Assembly: GCA_934476675.1 (NCBI GenBank)
Contig: CAKSOE010000008.1
Location: 41,877-105,876, forward strand
Source: an uncultured Clostridia bacterium
GTDB taxonomy: Bacteria; Bacillota; Clostridia; UBA1381
Direction of reading: 5' to 3'
Length of the DNA: 64,000 nucleotides
The notes below the pieces were generated by a model that saw only the letters and a program-made list of their open reading frames with translations, did not search any database and had not been told where the DNA came from. The translations under genes and the position numbers were made by a program. Numbering within the stretch: position 1 is the stretch's first letter; the number at the start of each line of letters is the position of its first letter. Shown here piece by piece: positions 33,474-41,672 of the stretch.

Positions 33474-34297
33474 ACTCTGCCCCTTGCTCCCAAAAGATCA
33501 ATTTTTGTAAGTGCAAACGCCTTTACGTTTTCAATTGCGTCCTTCATGAACAAATCTATCGCTACCAAATCTCTTGAAGTTTCAAATACTTTATCAAGGA
33601 ATGAATAGCACACGTCCGTTCCGAAATTAATCTTGCGTATTCCTGCCTTGATTGCCGCCTGAAGCTGATCGTCCGGCACACCGCTGCCGCCGTGCAGCAC
33701 AAGATGTGCCTTTACTGCCTTATGTATATCGGCAATTCTTTCAATATCAAGCTTAGGAGCTTTCTTATATCTTCCGTGAGCCGTGCCGACAAGTATTGCA
33801 AGAGCGGTTACGCCTGTTTCATCAACAAATCTTTCGGCTTCGTCAACCTTTGTAAATTCCTGCATTTCGCTGTCGTTTACGCTGCCGACATGACCAAGCT
33901 CGCCCTCAACCGCAACGCCTACCGAATCGCACATATCCACGATTTTCTTTGTTTCGTCAATATTTTCTTCAAAAGTCAGCGCAGATTTATCAATCATAAT
34001 TCCGCTGGCGCCGTATCTCAATGCGCGTGTTACCTCGCTGAGTCCTGCGCCGTGATCCAGGTGGAAGCATACGGGAACGCTTGCCTGCTTTGCGGCTGCA
34101 AGGACTATCGGTGATACGAAATATCCCTCGCCGTTTGTGAACAGTCTTGAATAGCTCTGGATTATAACCGGAGCTTTTGCCTCCTCGGCAGCTCTTATTA
34201 TACCCATAACTGTTTCCATATTGTATACGTTAAAGGCGGGAACGGCAAAGCCGCCCTTTTCCGCCATATCAAGAATTTCCTTTAACCCTGTAAGCAT
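33470..34297 (-). CDS. Class II (zinc) ketose-bisphosphate aldolase, GatY/KbaY/IolJ-like
   Basis: Cleaves a phosphorylated ketose to DHAP and an aldehyde. The 275 residues include 'GGFAVPAFNVYNMETVMGII', zinc ligands in 'VPVCFHLDHGAG', 'VAVEGELGHVGSVND' and 'AHLVLHGGSGVPDDQLQAAI', and the DHAP phosphate site 'INFGTDVCYSFLD'. Length is that of tagatose-bisphosphate or IolJ aldolases rather than longer FbaA. With the PfkB kinase it would complete conversion of the operon's substrate into DHAP plus malonate semialdehyde, lactaldehyde or glycolaldehyde, depending on the sugar. It overlaps the Fe-S protein gene by 16 bases. Confidence 0.9.
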   Translation of the reverse strand: MLTGLKEILDMAEKGGFAVPAFNVYNMETVMGIIRAAEEAKAPVIIQSYSRLFTNGEGYFVSPIVLAAAKQASVPVCFHLDHGAGLSEVTRALRYGASGIMIDKSALTFEENIDETKKIVDMCDSVGVAVEGELGHVGSVNDSEMQEFTKVDEAERFVDETGVTALAILVGTAHGRYKKAPKLDIERIADIHKAVKAHLVLHGGSGVPDDQLQAAIKAGIRKINFGTDVCYSFLDKVFETSRDLVAIDLFMKDAIENVKAFALTKIDLLGARGRV

Positions 34298-35376
34298 TCG
34301 AGTACAACCTCCTCAATCGTCATAAGCTCGGTATCCTCCGGCTTAACCGACTTTAACATTTCATATTCTGCCGGATTTTCCGTTACAAGAATTTCGGCAT
34401 TCATATTCTTTGCATTTACCCAGCGCGCCGCTGCTGTTTCTTTTATAACCTCGCTCATATATTCGTTCATGATAAGGTTTCCGGCAAGTATTGTATCCTT
34501 GCCAAAGCACAGCATTTCACGGTTTTCGCCGCAGGCCGAAATAATTGCTCTTACAGCGTCCGTTTCCTCCAAATCTCTTGCAAGAATCGCTGAATCCTGC
34601 ACTGTATAGACCTTGCCGCTTGCCTTTACTTTGATTGTTCCGTTTTTAATAAGCTCCGCAACAAAAGCCGTGAATGTAACAACCTTTGCCGAAAGGTTTA
34701 TGCCCCATTCCTTATATTCACGCATAAATATCTTTGCGTCAGACGGATCATAACACACAACAGTCTTGAAATCAAGAGCTTTTGCGCATTTTTCCGCGAT
34801 TTCTTTTGATTCGGCAGTTTTTCCGGTTAAAAACTCCATAGCATATCCGCTGTCCGGCTCATCCTTAAGCACGGTGAAGCTTATTCCCGATTTTTTAAGC
34901 AGTTCTATTGCCTTTATTGCCGATTCGGGACTTTTATAAATTGCGTCGCGTCCTAAGAAAAGCAATGTATCGGCTTTCTCGGGAAGTGATTCGATTTCCT
35001 TTTTAAGCGCTGCCGGAACGTCCTTTTCTCCGTACACGTTTCCGCAGTTCTGTATGTTTTCAACCAGCTTTACTATGTAATCGGGAGTAACTCCGTTCAT
35101 TGCAAGCTCCGTTCTTACTTCCTTTACCGCCGCAACAGGATCCCAGCCTGTTGCGCAGTCCTTTGTGCAGGCGCCGCAAAGAGAGCACTCGTAAATATTA
35201 TCCGCAACTCCCTCCAAAGGCTCTGCTCCTCTTTCAACAAGCGAAAGCGCTAACATTCTTGCACGGGCGGTGTTTCTTTCCTGTCCCGTTACGTTGCCTA
35301 TCGGGCATATATGACGGCACATCCAGCAGAAACGGCAGCTGTCTATAATTTCTTTACTTTTCTGTGATATTAGCAT
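34282..35376 (-). CDS. Iron-sulfur oxidoreductase subunit (GlcF/LldE-like)
   Basis: A 364-residue electron-transfer protein. Two 4Fe-4S motifs are visible at the N-terminus: Cys14-x2-Cys17-x2-Cys20-x3-Cys24 in 'CRFCWMCRHICP' and Cys64-x2-Cys67-x2-Cys70-x3-Cys74 in 'CSLCGACTKDCATGWDP'. The C-terminal half is a Rossmann-like region, but the CCG (cysteine-rich) motifs of GlcF/HdrB are not evident, so it is a variant. It follows the FAD oxidase gene by 15 bases. It probably relays electrons from that flavoprotein to the Etf fusion or to a membrane acceptor. Confidence 0.82.
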   Translation of the reverse strand: MLISQKSKEIIDSCRFCWMCRHICPIGNVTGQERNTARARMLALSLVERGAEPLEGVADNIYECSLCGACTKDCATGWDPVAAVKEVRTELAMNGVTPDYIVKLVENIQNCGNVYGEKDVPAALKKEIESLPEKADTLLFLGRDAIYKSPESAIKAIELLKKSGISFTVLKDEPDSGYAMEFLTGKTAESKEIAEKCAKALDFKTVVCYDPSDAKIFMREYKEWGINLSAKVVTFTAFVAELIKNGTIKVKASGKVYTVQDSAILARDLEETDAVRAIISACGENREMLCFGKDTILAGNLIMNEYMSEVIKETAAARWVNAKNMNAEILVTENPAEYEMLKSVKPEDTELMTIEEVVLECLQG

Positions 35377-35391
35377 TGTTCTACCTCCTCA

Positions 35392-36816
35392 TTAAAGTCC
35401 AAGCTTGAACGGGTTCATGATACCGTTCGGGTCAAGCTGCTTTTTAAGTCCTTCAAATACCTGCATAGCCGGGCCGTACTGTTCTTTCATAAGTCTGCCG
35501 AGCTTTATTCCGACACCGTGGTGGTCGTTTACAACGCCGCCGTTTGCCAGCGCCGTTCTTACGCCGCAGCTCCAGATTGCATTATGCAGTCTTAAAGCTT
35601 CATGCGGATCCTGCGGAACATCGTCTACTATGAAACGGTCGTAAACCATGCAGCCCCACTCGTACCAATGTGAGAAATGTGCAATAAAGCGTGCCATCGG
35701 GAAGTTTGTTTCAATTGCTTCTTTCATTGCCCAGTAGATTTTTTCAATCTTGTCATACGGTGCGATAGTGTCCATTGTACCGAACATCTGCGGTAAATCC
35801 ATCATGTTTCCGGGGTAGAAGAATGTAATCTTTTCTTTCCACCACTTTTCGCCGTATTCTGAACCTAAATCCTCCGCACCGTACTTTTTGAAGGTATCCA
35901 TCATAATCTTATGCTCAACGTCAACGATTTCCTTAACGCCCTCAATTGCAATATTCATGAATGCGCCCTTCTTTTCCACGCCGACAATCTTCTTGATAAG
36001 CGTTGAGGTTTCAGCCTCGTCATACAGACGCATTACTGACGGCTTGAACTTTTGCAGGAGTTCTTTGCCGGCACGGAAAGCGTCCGTCATATTATGGAAC
36101 AAAAATCCGCGGAACTGTCTTGTTTCAGGCTGATCGTAAATACGCATCTGCGCCTTTGTCATAACGCCCAGAGTTCCCTCCGAACCGATAAATATCTGGT
36201 TAAGGTCGGGACCTGCCGCGTGTTTCGGAGCAGGTGAGGTGTTGATAATATCGCCGTTGGGCAGAACAACCTCCATACCCAGTACCATATCGTCGATTTT
36301 ACCGTACTTTGTTGACGATACGCCGATTCCGCGATGTGCTAAAAATCCGCCTACCGTCGAGCAGGTCAGTGATGACGGATAGTGCATTGTTGCATAGCCC
36401 TTTTCGTTTGCGGCCCATTCGATATGCTTATAAATAGCGCCGGTGCCGCATTCTATGTACATACTGTCTGTGTTTACGTCATAAATTTTATTCATGCGCT
36501 TTGTATCGAGCAGAATACCTCCGCACACCGGAAGAGCGCCGCCCTGCGTACCGCCGCCGCCGCCCCATGTGGTTACGGGGATTTTATAATAGTTTGCGAT
36601 TTTTAAAACCGCCGAGGTTTCCTTTGCGTCCTTTGGCGATACGATAATATCCGCCTCGGGCATTCTTTCGCCGCGGTCAGCCCACATTCTGGATAACCAG
36701 AAGTAGTCTACCCCATGTGTCAGCTTGTCAATTTCTCTTGTAGAGCAGTTTTCTCTGCCTACCGCATCCTCAAGTTCGGATAATATCATATCCATCATAA
36801 AACTGTTTAACTGCAT
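35392..36816 (-). CDS. FAD-linked 2-hydroxyacid oxidase/dehydrogenase (GlcD/D-lactate dehydrogenase type)
   Basis: A 474-residue VAO/PCMH flavoprotein. The FAD_binding_4 domain (about 45-225) has 'VTTWGGGGGTQGGALPVCGG' and 'STVGGFLAHRGIGVSSTKYG' with 'LPNGDIINTSP'. The C-terminal cap ends in 'DHHGVGIKLGRLMKEQYGPA', resembling the alkyl-DHAP-synthase/GlcD end with the active-site HH. Likely substrates are D-lactate, glycolate or a sugar-derived 2-hydroxyacid. The start at 36816 follows AAAGGAATATTTTAATT; upstream in-frame codons fall in the leader repeat. In Etf-linked lactate dehydrogenases the same pairing of flavoprotein and Etf allows NAD-linked oxidation of low-potential-demanding substrates. 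Confidence 0.85.
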   Translation of the reverse strand: MQLNSFMMDMILSELEDAVGRENCSTREIDKLTHGVDYFWLSRMWADRGERMPEADIIVSPKDAKETSAVLKIANYYKIPVTTWGGGGGTQGGALPVCGGILLDTKRMNKIYDVNTDSMYIECGTGAIYKHIEWAANEKGYATMHYPSSLTCSTVGGFLAHRGIGVSSTKYGKIDDMVLGMEVVLPNGDIINTSPAPKHAAGPDLNQIFIGSEGTLGVMTKAQMRIYDQPETRQFRGFLFHNMTDAFRAGKELLQKFKPSVMRLYDEAETSTLIKKIVGVEKKGAFMNIAIEGVKEIVDVEHKIMMDTFKKYGAEDLGSEYGEKWWKEKITFFYPGNMMDLPQMFGTMDTIAPYDKIEKIYWAMKEAIETNFPMARFIAHFSHWYEWGCMVYDRFIVDDVPQDPHEALRLHNAIWSCGVRTALANGGVVNDHHGVGIKLGRLMKEQYGPAMQVFEGLKKQLDPNGIMNPFKLGL

Positions 36817-36862
36817 AATTAAAATATTCCTTTCCGTGCCGCAGCACAAAGCTTAAAAGACT
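36817..36862 (-). repeat. Leader element C of the hairpin-plus-ribosome-site repeat family
   Basis: On the minus strand the sequence before the FAD oxidase reads AGCTTTGTGCTGCGGCACGG then AAAGGAATATTTTAATT and the ATG. It shares TTTGTGCTGC and the hairpin-into-GGAA order with the copy near 54835 (element B), but has a shortened hairpin (GTGC/GCAC). It is the most diverged of the four copies noted, and similarity could be partly chance. Confidence 0.35.
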
Positions 36863-36866
36863 TTTT

Positions 36867-38270
36867 TTATTTTTCTATTGGGTCATATTCCAGTTCCGGA
36901 ATGTACTTGCAGAATTCTTCAAGCACATCCGCATACTTTCCGTAAACCTCTGTCATGTGATGAATGTAAGGGCCGTTTATCAGCTTCTTTTCAACCGCCG
37001 ATAAGTCCTTAAACTCTGCCCACATATAAGTTCCGAAGGTGTACGGGCCGTCGGTTGTTTTATAGTTTCCGCCGAGAAGCGTATATCTTCCGCCGTCACC
37101 CTGGAATCTTGCAATCGTATAATCTCCGTCCTTTGCTCTGAACGAAGGCTTTGTATTAAACAGCTTTGCCGCCGAATCCTCCGCCTTTGCCGAATACGGG
37201 AACGGACCGCAGTGCCAGAGAAGCTCCGCATTTCTGTTTTCGGGGTGTCTTGCCGTAAATTCGCCGAACAGCGGCGCGCCCTTTCCTCTCGATGCACAGC
37301 TTAAAAGCGCACAGGTTATCGCGCCGTGTACATCGGATTCACAGGCAACAATATATCCCATATCATAAAGAATACTCATTGCCAGGCACGGATTTGCACC
37401 GAACGCAAGCGGCATTGCCGTCCAACATTCCGATGAAAGCACATCAGCGCCGGTATCTTCAAATATTTCCTTGTATACGTGAACAAATGTCAGCATCTTC
37501 TTCAAGGTTTCGTCATTAAGACCGGCAACGTCATATTTCTTTTTCAAATCCTCAATATCGCCCGCAAGCTCGTCTGACTTTGACGCAACCAGTCTGTTGA
37601 ACTTATCCTCAACCTGCGCCATATTTACGTTATTCATGTTAATACCGAATTTTTCCGTCAGCTCCAGTTCATTGTACATAACGCTCTTGAACGGAGTAAG
37701 TCTTGTTCCGACCTGTGTCACGGTAAGCTTTTTAAAGTTTTTAACCATTGTTACAACCGATAAAAAGCGTTCCAGACCCTCTTTAAAGATTTCGCTCTGT
37801 ACGGGACAGTTTTCTATGTAGGAGAACGGAACATGATAGCGGCGCAGCTGCTTGCTTATGGCGAACAATCCACACTGCGAATCGGTATAGCGCATACCGT
37901 CCGGCTCAAAAACCATATCCTGCGGTCCCCACAAAAGAACCGGCAGCCCCATTTCTCTTGCCACTCTGCCGCACGCCTCTTCATTTCCGAAATTACAGTT
38001 GATGATAAAAATCGCGTCAACCTTTTCTTTCTTCAAGTACGTACAGACTGTCTCACTGTCAGTGTTTTTGTAGAGCACGCCGAGCTCGTTAAGCCATTCC
38101 AAATCGGTAAACTCCGTCAGTTCATCGGAAAAGCTGTTCTTTATGTACTCAACAATCTCGTTTTTCCTCTCTACACCCTTTGCCGGCTCGAATATCCCTT
38201 TACGGGTGGCAAAATCGCCTAAATCCCTTACATCGGGTACCAAGCCTATTTTGATTTTATAGTCTAACAT
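36867..38270 (-). CDS. L-fucose/L-arabinose isomerase-family protein
   Basis: First gene of the sugar operon, 467 residues, related to the FucI/AraA-fold COG2407 proteins that interconvert aldoses and ketoses with a divalent metal. Relevant stretches are 'KEKVDAIFIINCNFGNEEAC', 'PVLLWGPQDMVFEPDGMRYT', 'SSECWTAMPLAFGANPCLAM', 'ACESDVHGAITCALLSCASR' (Glu, Asp and His of the metal site) and 'ELLWHCGPFPYSAKAEDSAA'. The substrate is not fixed by sequence; many relatives act on fucose, arabinose or rare sugars. A ribosome site (GGAGGTGTAAAATG) and a consensus promoter precede it. Confidence 0.85.
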   Translation of the reverse strand: MLDYKIKIGLVPDVRDLGDFATRKGIFEPAKGVERKNEIVEYIKNSFSDELTEFTDLEWLNELGVLYKNTDSETVCTYLKKEKVDAIFIINCNFGNEEACGRVAREMGLPVLLWGPQDMVFEPDGMRYTDSQCGLFAISKQLRRYHVPFSYIENCPVQSEIFKEGLERFLSVVTMVKNFKKLTVTQVGTRLTPFKSVMYNELELTEKFGINMNNVNMAQVEDKFNRLVASKSDELAGDIEDLKKKYDVAGLNDETLKKMLTFVHVYKEIFEDTGADVLSSECWTAMPLAFGANPCLAMSILYDMGYIVACESDVHGAITCALLSCASRGKGAPLFGEFTARHPENRNAELLWHCGPFPYSAKAEDSAAKLFNTKPSFRAKDGDYTIARFQGDGGRYTLLGGNYKTTDGPYTFGTYMWAEFKDLSAVEKKLINGPYIHHMTEVYGKYADVLEEFCKYIPELEYDPIEK

Positions 38271-38320
38271 TTTACACCTCCGAAAATTATTTTCGTTTTT
38301 TTGATGTTTAATCTGGCATC

Positions 38321-38349
38321 ATTATAGCACATAGTGAAAATATTTTCAA
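38321..38349 (-). promoter_or_regulatory. Promoter of the sugar catabolic operon
   Basis: On the minus strand TTGAAA (38344-38349), 17 bases, TATAAT (38321-38326). Start near 38314 leaves a leader of about 45 bases before the isomerase gene. The palindrome TGAAAATATTTTCA at 38335-38348 overlaps the -35 and spacer, so a repressor bound there would occlude RNA polymerase. Confidence 0.8.
38335..38348. promoter_or_regulatory. Candidate operator palindrome at the sugar operon promoter
   Basis: TGAAAATATTTTCA is a perfect 14-bp palindrome within an AT-rich tract, and a related TGAAAATATTT follows at about 38383. No regulator gene lies inside the operon, so the binding protein must be encoded elsewhere. 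The AT-rich context lowers confidence. Confidence 0.4.
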
Positions 38350-38405
38350 TAGTTTTTTGAAAATTTTTAAAAATTTTTTAAGATGAAAATATTTCGAGCC
38401 GCAAA

Positions 38406-38445
38406 GAGCCTGTCCGCTCACAGTACTTTGTGTTTGGACAGGCTC
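38406..38445 (-). terminator. Terminator of the glycerol-3-phosphate oxidase operon
   Basis: GAGCCTGTCC (38406-38415) and GGACAGGCTC (38436-38445) form a perfect 10-bp GC-rich stem with a 20-base loop, nine bases past the DUF1667 stop. On the minus strand it is followed by TTTGCGG, so the T-tract is short. Confidence 0.7.
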
Positions 38446-38453
38446 AATATTCA

Positions 38454-38804
38454 TTATTCTCTGTTTTCCGTTGCAACAATCTTTTTCCCGAACGCATCGG
38501 CTATAACCGCATCTCCGATATGTACGGGTAAATTCACAATACCCTTGTTTATTAAGCTCATACATTTATAAATATCAGCCTTCGGTATCGGCGCCGACGT
38601 CTTTACAGAAATAACGGTTCCGTCAGAACATCTCATTGTAGACGTGACGGTACGCATCGGATTTGTACATTCCGTTTCGGCATATTCCGCACCTCTTTTG
38701 CAAAAATTACCCGTTACGGACAATACATTTTTCTGCTCGTCAAGCTCCGCCTTTAATGCACAGCCCCTCGGGCATATTATACAGGTTAGTTCTCTTATTG
38801 CCAT
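38454..38804 (-). CDS. DUF1667 domain protein, small subunit-like partner of the GlpA/FAD oxidoreductase pair
   Basis: A 116-residue protein with the DUF1667 cysteine pattern: 'MAIRELTCIICPRGCALKAE' (Cys8, Cys11, Cys15) and 'NFCKRGAEYAETECTNPMRT' (two more Cys), suggesting an Fe-S or zinc site. In many Firmicutes and Thermotogae this protein is encoded after a GlpA-like dehydrogenase and an FAD/NAD oxidoreductase, as here, and is thought to belong to the same complex. It begins one base after the upstream stop. The biochemical role is not firmly known. Confidence 0.88.
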   Translation of the reverse strand: MAIRELTCIICPRGCALKAELDEQKNVLSVTGNFCKRGAEYAETECTNPMRTVTSTMRCSDGTVISVKTSAPIPKADIYKCMSLINKGIVNLPVHIGDAVIADAFGKKIVATENRE

Positions 38805-40040
38805 TTACTTAACCTCCAATCCAAAGCTTAATTTTTCCGCATTTTTGAGATGTGACGCTTTTAATGTTATACATTGCATTTCGCCCGGTGCAACCTTCGG
38901 TTTTTTCATTATATATATAAGCTCATCACCGTTGTATACTTTTATAACCGCATCTTTGTACACGTTCGCCACTCTGAAAAAGACCTTTGTATCGGTTTCC
39001 TCCGTTATTCTCTGCGGTACGGTATATCTGATTTTACCGTCCGTTTCAATCGGAATATCCACCTCGTTTTTAAGCTCGCCTCTTATGTAAAGAGCCGCAT
39101 TCTTTCCGGCTGTCTCCGCCTCCTCGGAAACATAGTCAACCAAATCATGCACGTGCAGAACGTTTCCGCAGGCAAAAATCCCCGATACCGACGTTTCTCT
39201 GCTTTGAGTTACACTTGCGCCGCTTGTTATTCTGTCAATGTCTGCTCCTGCTGATTTTGTAAGCTCATTTTCGGGAATAAGCCCCACGGACAGAAGAAGT
39301 GTATCACATTCGATAAACTGCATTGTAGCTTCAATGGGTCTTCTGTTTTCATCAACCTTTGCAATCGTCACGCCCTCAACGCGTTTTTTGCCGTGAATTT
39401 TTACGACAGTATGGCTCAAAAGCAGAGGAATATTAAAATCATTTAAGCATTGCTCGATATTTCTTGCCAGCCCGCCCGAATACGGCATAAGCTCGCATAC
39501 CGCCTTTACCTCTGCACCTTCAAGCGACATTCTTCTCGCCATTATAAGTCCTATATCTCCCGAACCGAGAATAACCGCCTTTTTACCCGGCATAAAGCCT
39601 TTGATATTGACAAGCTTTTGTGCCGTTCCGGCGCTGTACACTCCTGCCGGACGTGTTCCGGCAATATTCAGCGCTCCTCTCGAACGCTCACGGCAGCCCA
39701 TGGCAAGAATTATCGCCTTTGCGTGTATCTGAAATATTCCGTCTGTCGGATTTGTTGCGGTAATCACCTTATCTTTGGTAATATCAAGAACCATGGTATT
39801 GAGTTTAAACGGAATACCCGTTTTACGAATACGTTCCTCATATCTCCATGCATACTCCGGTCCCGTAAGCTCCTCGCCGAAACGATGCAGACCAAAGCCG
39901 TTATGTATACACTGCTGCAATATGCCGCCCAGCCGTTCGTCACGCTCTAAAACCAATATATCTCTTACACCGTTTTCGTAAGCGGCAAGAGCGGCGCTCA
40001 TTCCTGCCGGGCCGCCGCCGATTATTACAAGCTCTGTCAT
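38805..40040 (-). CDS. FAD-dependent pyridine-nucleotide oxidoreductase of the GlpA-like complex
   Basis: A 411-residue protein of the two-dinucleotide-binding-domain flavoprotein family. An N-terminal FAD site 'LVIIGGGPAGMSAALAAYEN' is followed by 'AIILAMGCRERSRGALNIAG' and an NAD site 'KKAVILGSGDIGLIMARRMS'. The second FAD motif 'GIFACGNVLHVHDLVDYVSE' completes the fold. The redox-active CxxC of thioredoxin reductases is absent. It probably transfers electrons from the GlpA-like subunit to NAD+ or another carrier. The gene overlaps the dehydrogenase gene by four bases and is followed by DUF1667, an arrangement diagnostic for the clostridial glycerol-3-phosphate oxidase set. Confidence 0.9.
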   Translation of the reverse strand: MTELVIIGGGPAGMSAALAAYENGVRDILVLERDERLGGILQQCIHNGFGLHRFGEELTGPEYAWRYEERIRKTGIPFKLNTMVLDITKDKVITATNPTDGIFQIHAKAIILAMGCRERSRGALNIAGTRPAGVYSAGTAQKLVNIKGFMPGKKAVILGSGDIGLIMARRMSLEGAEVKAVCELMPYSGGLARNIEQCLNDFNIPLLLSHTVVKIHGKKRVEGVTIAKVDENRRPIEATMQFIECDTLLLSVGLIPENELTKSAGADIDRITSGASVTQSRETSVSGIFACGNVLHVHDLVDYVSEEAETAGKNAALYIRGELKNEVDIPIETDGKIRYTVPQRITEETDTKVFFRVANVYKDAVIKVYNGDELIYIMKKPKVAPGEMQCITLKASHLKNAEKLSFGLEVK

Positions 40041-41479
40041 ATCTCCTGTTCCTCCTTTGTTTTTCCCGTCATAAGCATTGAAGCTCCGCCGCTTTTGGTT
40101 ATATTTTCATACGGAACACCCAATTCCTCCGAAAGTATTCCCGTGATATACGGCATGCAGAATCCGCCCTGACATCTTCCCATTTGCGCTCTTGTTCTGC
40201 GTTTTACTCCGTCAAGGTCACGCGCCGGAGGATTTGTTCTTATCGCTTCTCTTATTTCTCCCTCGGACACTCCTTCACAGCGGCATATAATTCTGCCGTA
40301 AGCTCTGTCTTTGGCTATTATTTCGTTCTTTTCGGCAAGCGACGCTTCTCTGAAATAATGCGACGGCTTTCTTATCGGATTAAAGCTTTCGTTTTTTATA
40401 AGCTGTAATCCCCGCTCACCGAGCATTTGTATTATGTATTCCGCGATTGCCGGCGATGCGCTCAATCCGGGTGATTCGATACCTGCGGCATTTATAAAAT
40501 GCTCACACGGCGAATTTATGATAAAATCACCCGTATTTCCCACTGCTCTTAAACCGCAAAACGATGTTATCATATCTCTTAAATTAATGCCCTTTGTCGT
40601 TTCCGTACAGCGTGCAAGTACGGTTGAAATGCCGTTTGCGGTTGTTGCGGTATCGTTTTTATCCTCTGCATCCTCGGCTGTCGGGCCGAGCAGAAGATTT
40701 CCGTCAACGGTAGGCGTTACAAGTATGCCTTTGCCCATAGCCGACGGCGTTCTGAATATCGTATGCGATACAATGCCTCCGCTTGTCTTATCGAGCAAAA
40801 CATATTCGCCGCGTCTGGGATGCAGCTTTATGTCCGTTTCTCCTGCCATGCCGGCAATCAAATCGGCATTAATTCCGGCGGCATTTACCGCATATGCCGT
40901 TTTTACAATATCCCCGTTTGATGAAATTATTTCAAATCCGTTTCCGTCTTTTCTGATTTCGGAAACCTCAAAATTCACTTTAAGCTCCGCGCCGTTATCC
41001 ATTGCATTGCCTATTGCGGCAATCGTAAGCTCATACGGACACACAATTGCGCCCGTCGGTGCGTTCAGCGCACACACCGCGTCGGGGGAAACATTCGGTT
41101 CAAGCCTGTGCAGTTCATCGGCATCTAAAACGGAAAGCTCCTTTACTCCATTTTTAACACCTCTGTCGTACAATTCTTTAATCTTGATTTTGTCCTCATC
41201 ATTAAATCCGACAACCAAAGAACCGTTTTTTCTGTATTTAATGCCAAGCTCCGCCGCCGTTTTTTCCATCATCTCCGAGCCTTTTACGTTTAATTTTGCT
41301 TTAAGAGAGCCCGTTTCCGCGTCAAATCCGGCATGAACTATTGCCGAATTTGCCTTACTTGCTCCCATCGCAACATCGTTTTCCTTTTCAAGAATACAAA
41401 TTTTAAGCTTATATGCCGACAAGGCTCTTGCAAGCATTCCGCCCACAACTCCGCCGCCGATTATCGCCACATCATACAT
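40037..41479 (-). CDS. glpA: GlpA-like glycerol-3-phosphate dehydrogenase with BFD-type [2Fe-2S] C-terminus
   Basis: A 480-residue DAO-family flavoprotein. The N-terminal FAD motif is 'DVAIIGGGVVGGMLARALSA', followed by the 'GASKANSAIVHAGFDAETGS' segment typical of GlpA/GlpD. Around residues 400-460 a BFD-like domain carries four cysteines ('IICRCEGVSEGEIREAI' and 'GRCQGGFCMPYI'). It would oxidise sn-glycerol-3-phosphate to DHAP in the cytoplasm, passing electrons to the FAD oxidoreductase encoded next. A related dehydrogenase activity on other hydroxyacids (L-2-hydroxyglutarate oxidase-like) is an alternative. It is divergent from a DeoR regulator. Confidence 0.87.
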   Translation of the reverse strand: MYDVAIIGGGVVGGMLARALSAYKLKICILEKENDVAMGASKANSAIVHAGFDAETGSLKAKLNVKGSEMMEKTAAELGIKYRKNGSLVVGFNDEDKIKIKELYDRGVKNGVKELSVLDADELHRLEPNVSPDAVCALNAPTGAIVCPYELTIAAIGNAMDNGAELKVNFEVSEIRKDGNGFEIISSNGDIVKTAYAVNAAGINADLIAGMAGETDIKLHPRRGEYVLLDKTSGGIVSHTIFRTPSAMGKGILVTPTVDGNLLLGPTAEDAEDKNDTATTANGISTVLARCTETTKGINLRDMITSFCGLRAVGNTGDFIINSPCEHFINAAGIESPGLSASPAIAEYIIQMLGERGLQLIKNESFNPIRKPSHYFREASLAEKNEIIAKDRAYGRIICRCEGVSEGEIREAIRTNPPARDLDGVKRRTRAQMGRCQGGFCMPYITGILSEELGVPYENITKSGGASMLMTGKTKEEQEI

Positions 41480-41543
41480 TATCGTGAACCCCTTTCAGTA
41501 ACCGAAAACATTAATATTGTTGAATATTTTTGATTAATTTATA

Positions 41544-41573
41544 TTGACATAACCATAGTGTTTATTATATAAT
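41544..41573 (+). promoter_or_regulatory. Promoter of the DeoR-family regulator gene
   Basis: TTGACA (41544-41549), 18 bases, TATAAT (41568-41573). Its -10 is part of the 10-bp palindrome ATTATATAAT at 41564-41573 that also supplies the -10 of the opposing minus-strand promoter, so the two promoters face one another and overlap. Confidence 0.75.
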
Positions 41574-41592
41574 ACACTTATATATGTTGCAA
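41564..41592 (-). promoter_or_regulatory. Promoter of the glycerol-3-phosphate oxidase trio
   Basis: On the minus strand TTGCAA (41587-41592), 17 bases, TATAAT (41564-41569). The start near 41557 leaves a leader of about 78 bases before the GlpA-like gene. Polymerase cannot occupy this and the plus-strand promoter together, since they share the palindromic -10. Confidence 0.7.
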
Positions 41593-41629
41593 GCAATGTT
41601 CCAAACAAGGCAAATAATCATATTTATTC

Positions 41630-41642
41630 TGCACATTGTGCA
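41630..41642. promoter_or_regulatory. Candidate operator, TGCACATTGTGCA
   Basis: A perfect 13-bp palindrome (TGCAC-ATT-GTGCA) in the 5' leader of the DeoR gene, 31 bases before its start codon, between the divergent promoters and the regulator. Mixed base composition makes it a better operator candidate than the AT-rich dyads elsewhere. Binding by the adjacent DeoR protein is inferred only from position. Confidence 0.4.
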
Positions 41643-41672
41643 AAAATAATCACATTGCGGAGGGAATAAAAA

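Noticed and set aside
31787..34297. Reading the aldolase, PfkB and IolB-like genes as a complete myo-inositol pathway
   Set aside because: iolG, iolE and iolD are missing and the flanking isomerase and FGGY kinase do not belong to inositol catabolism.
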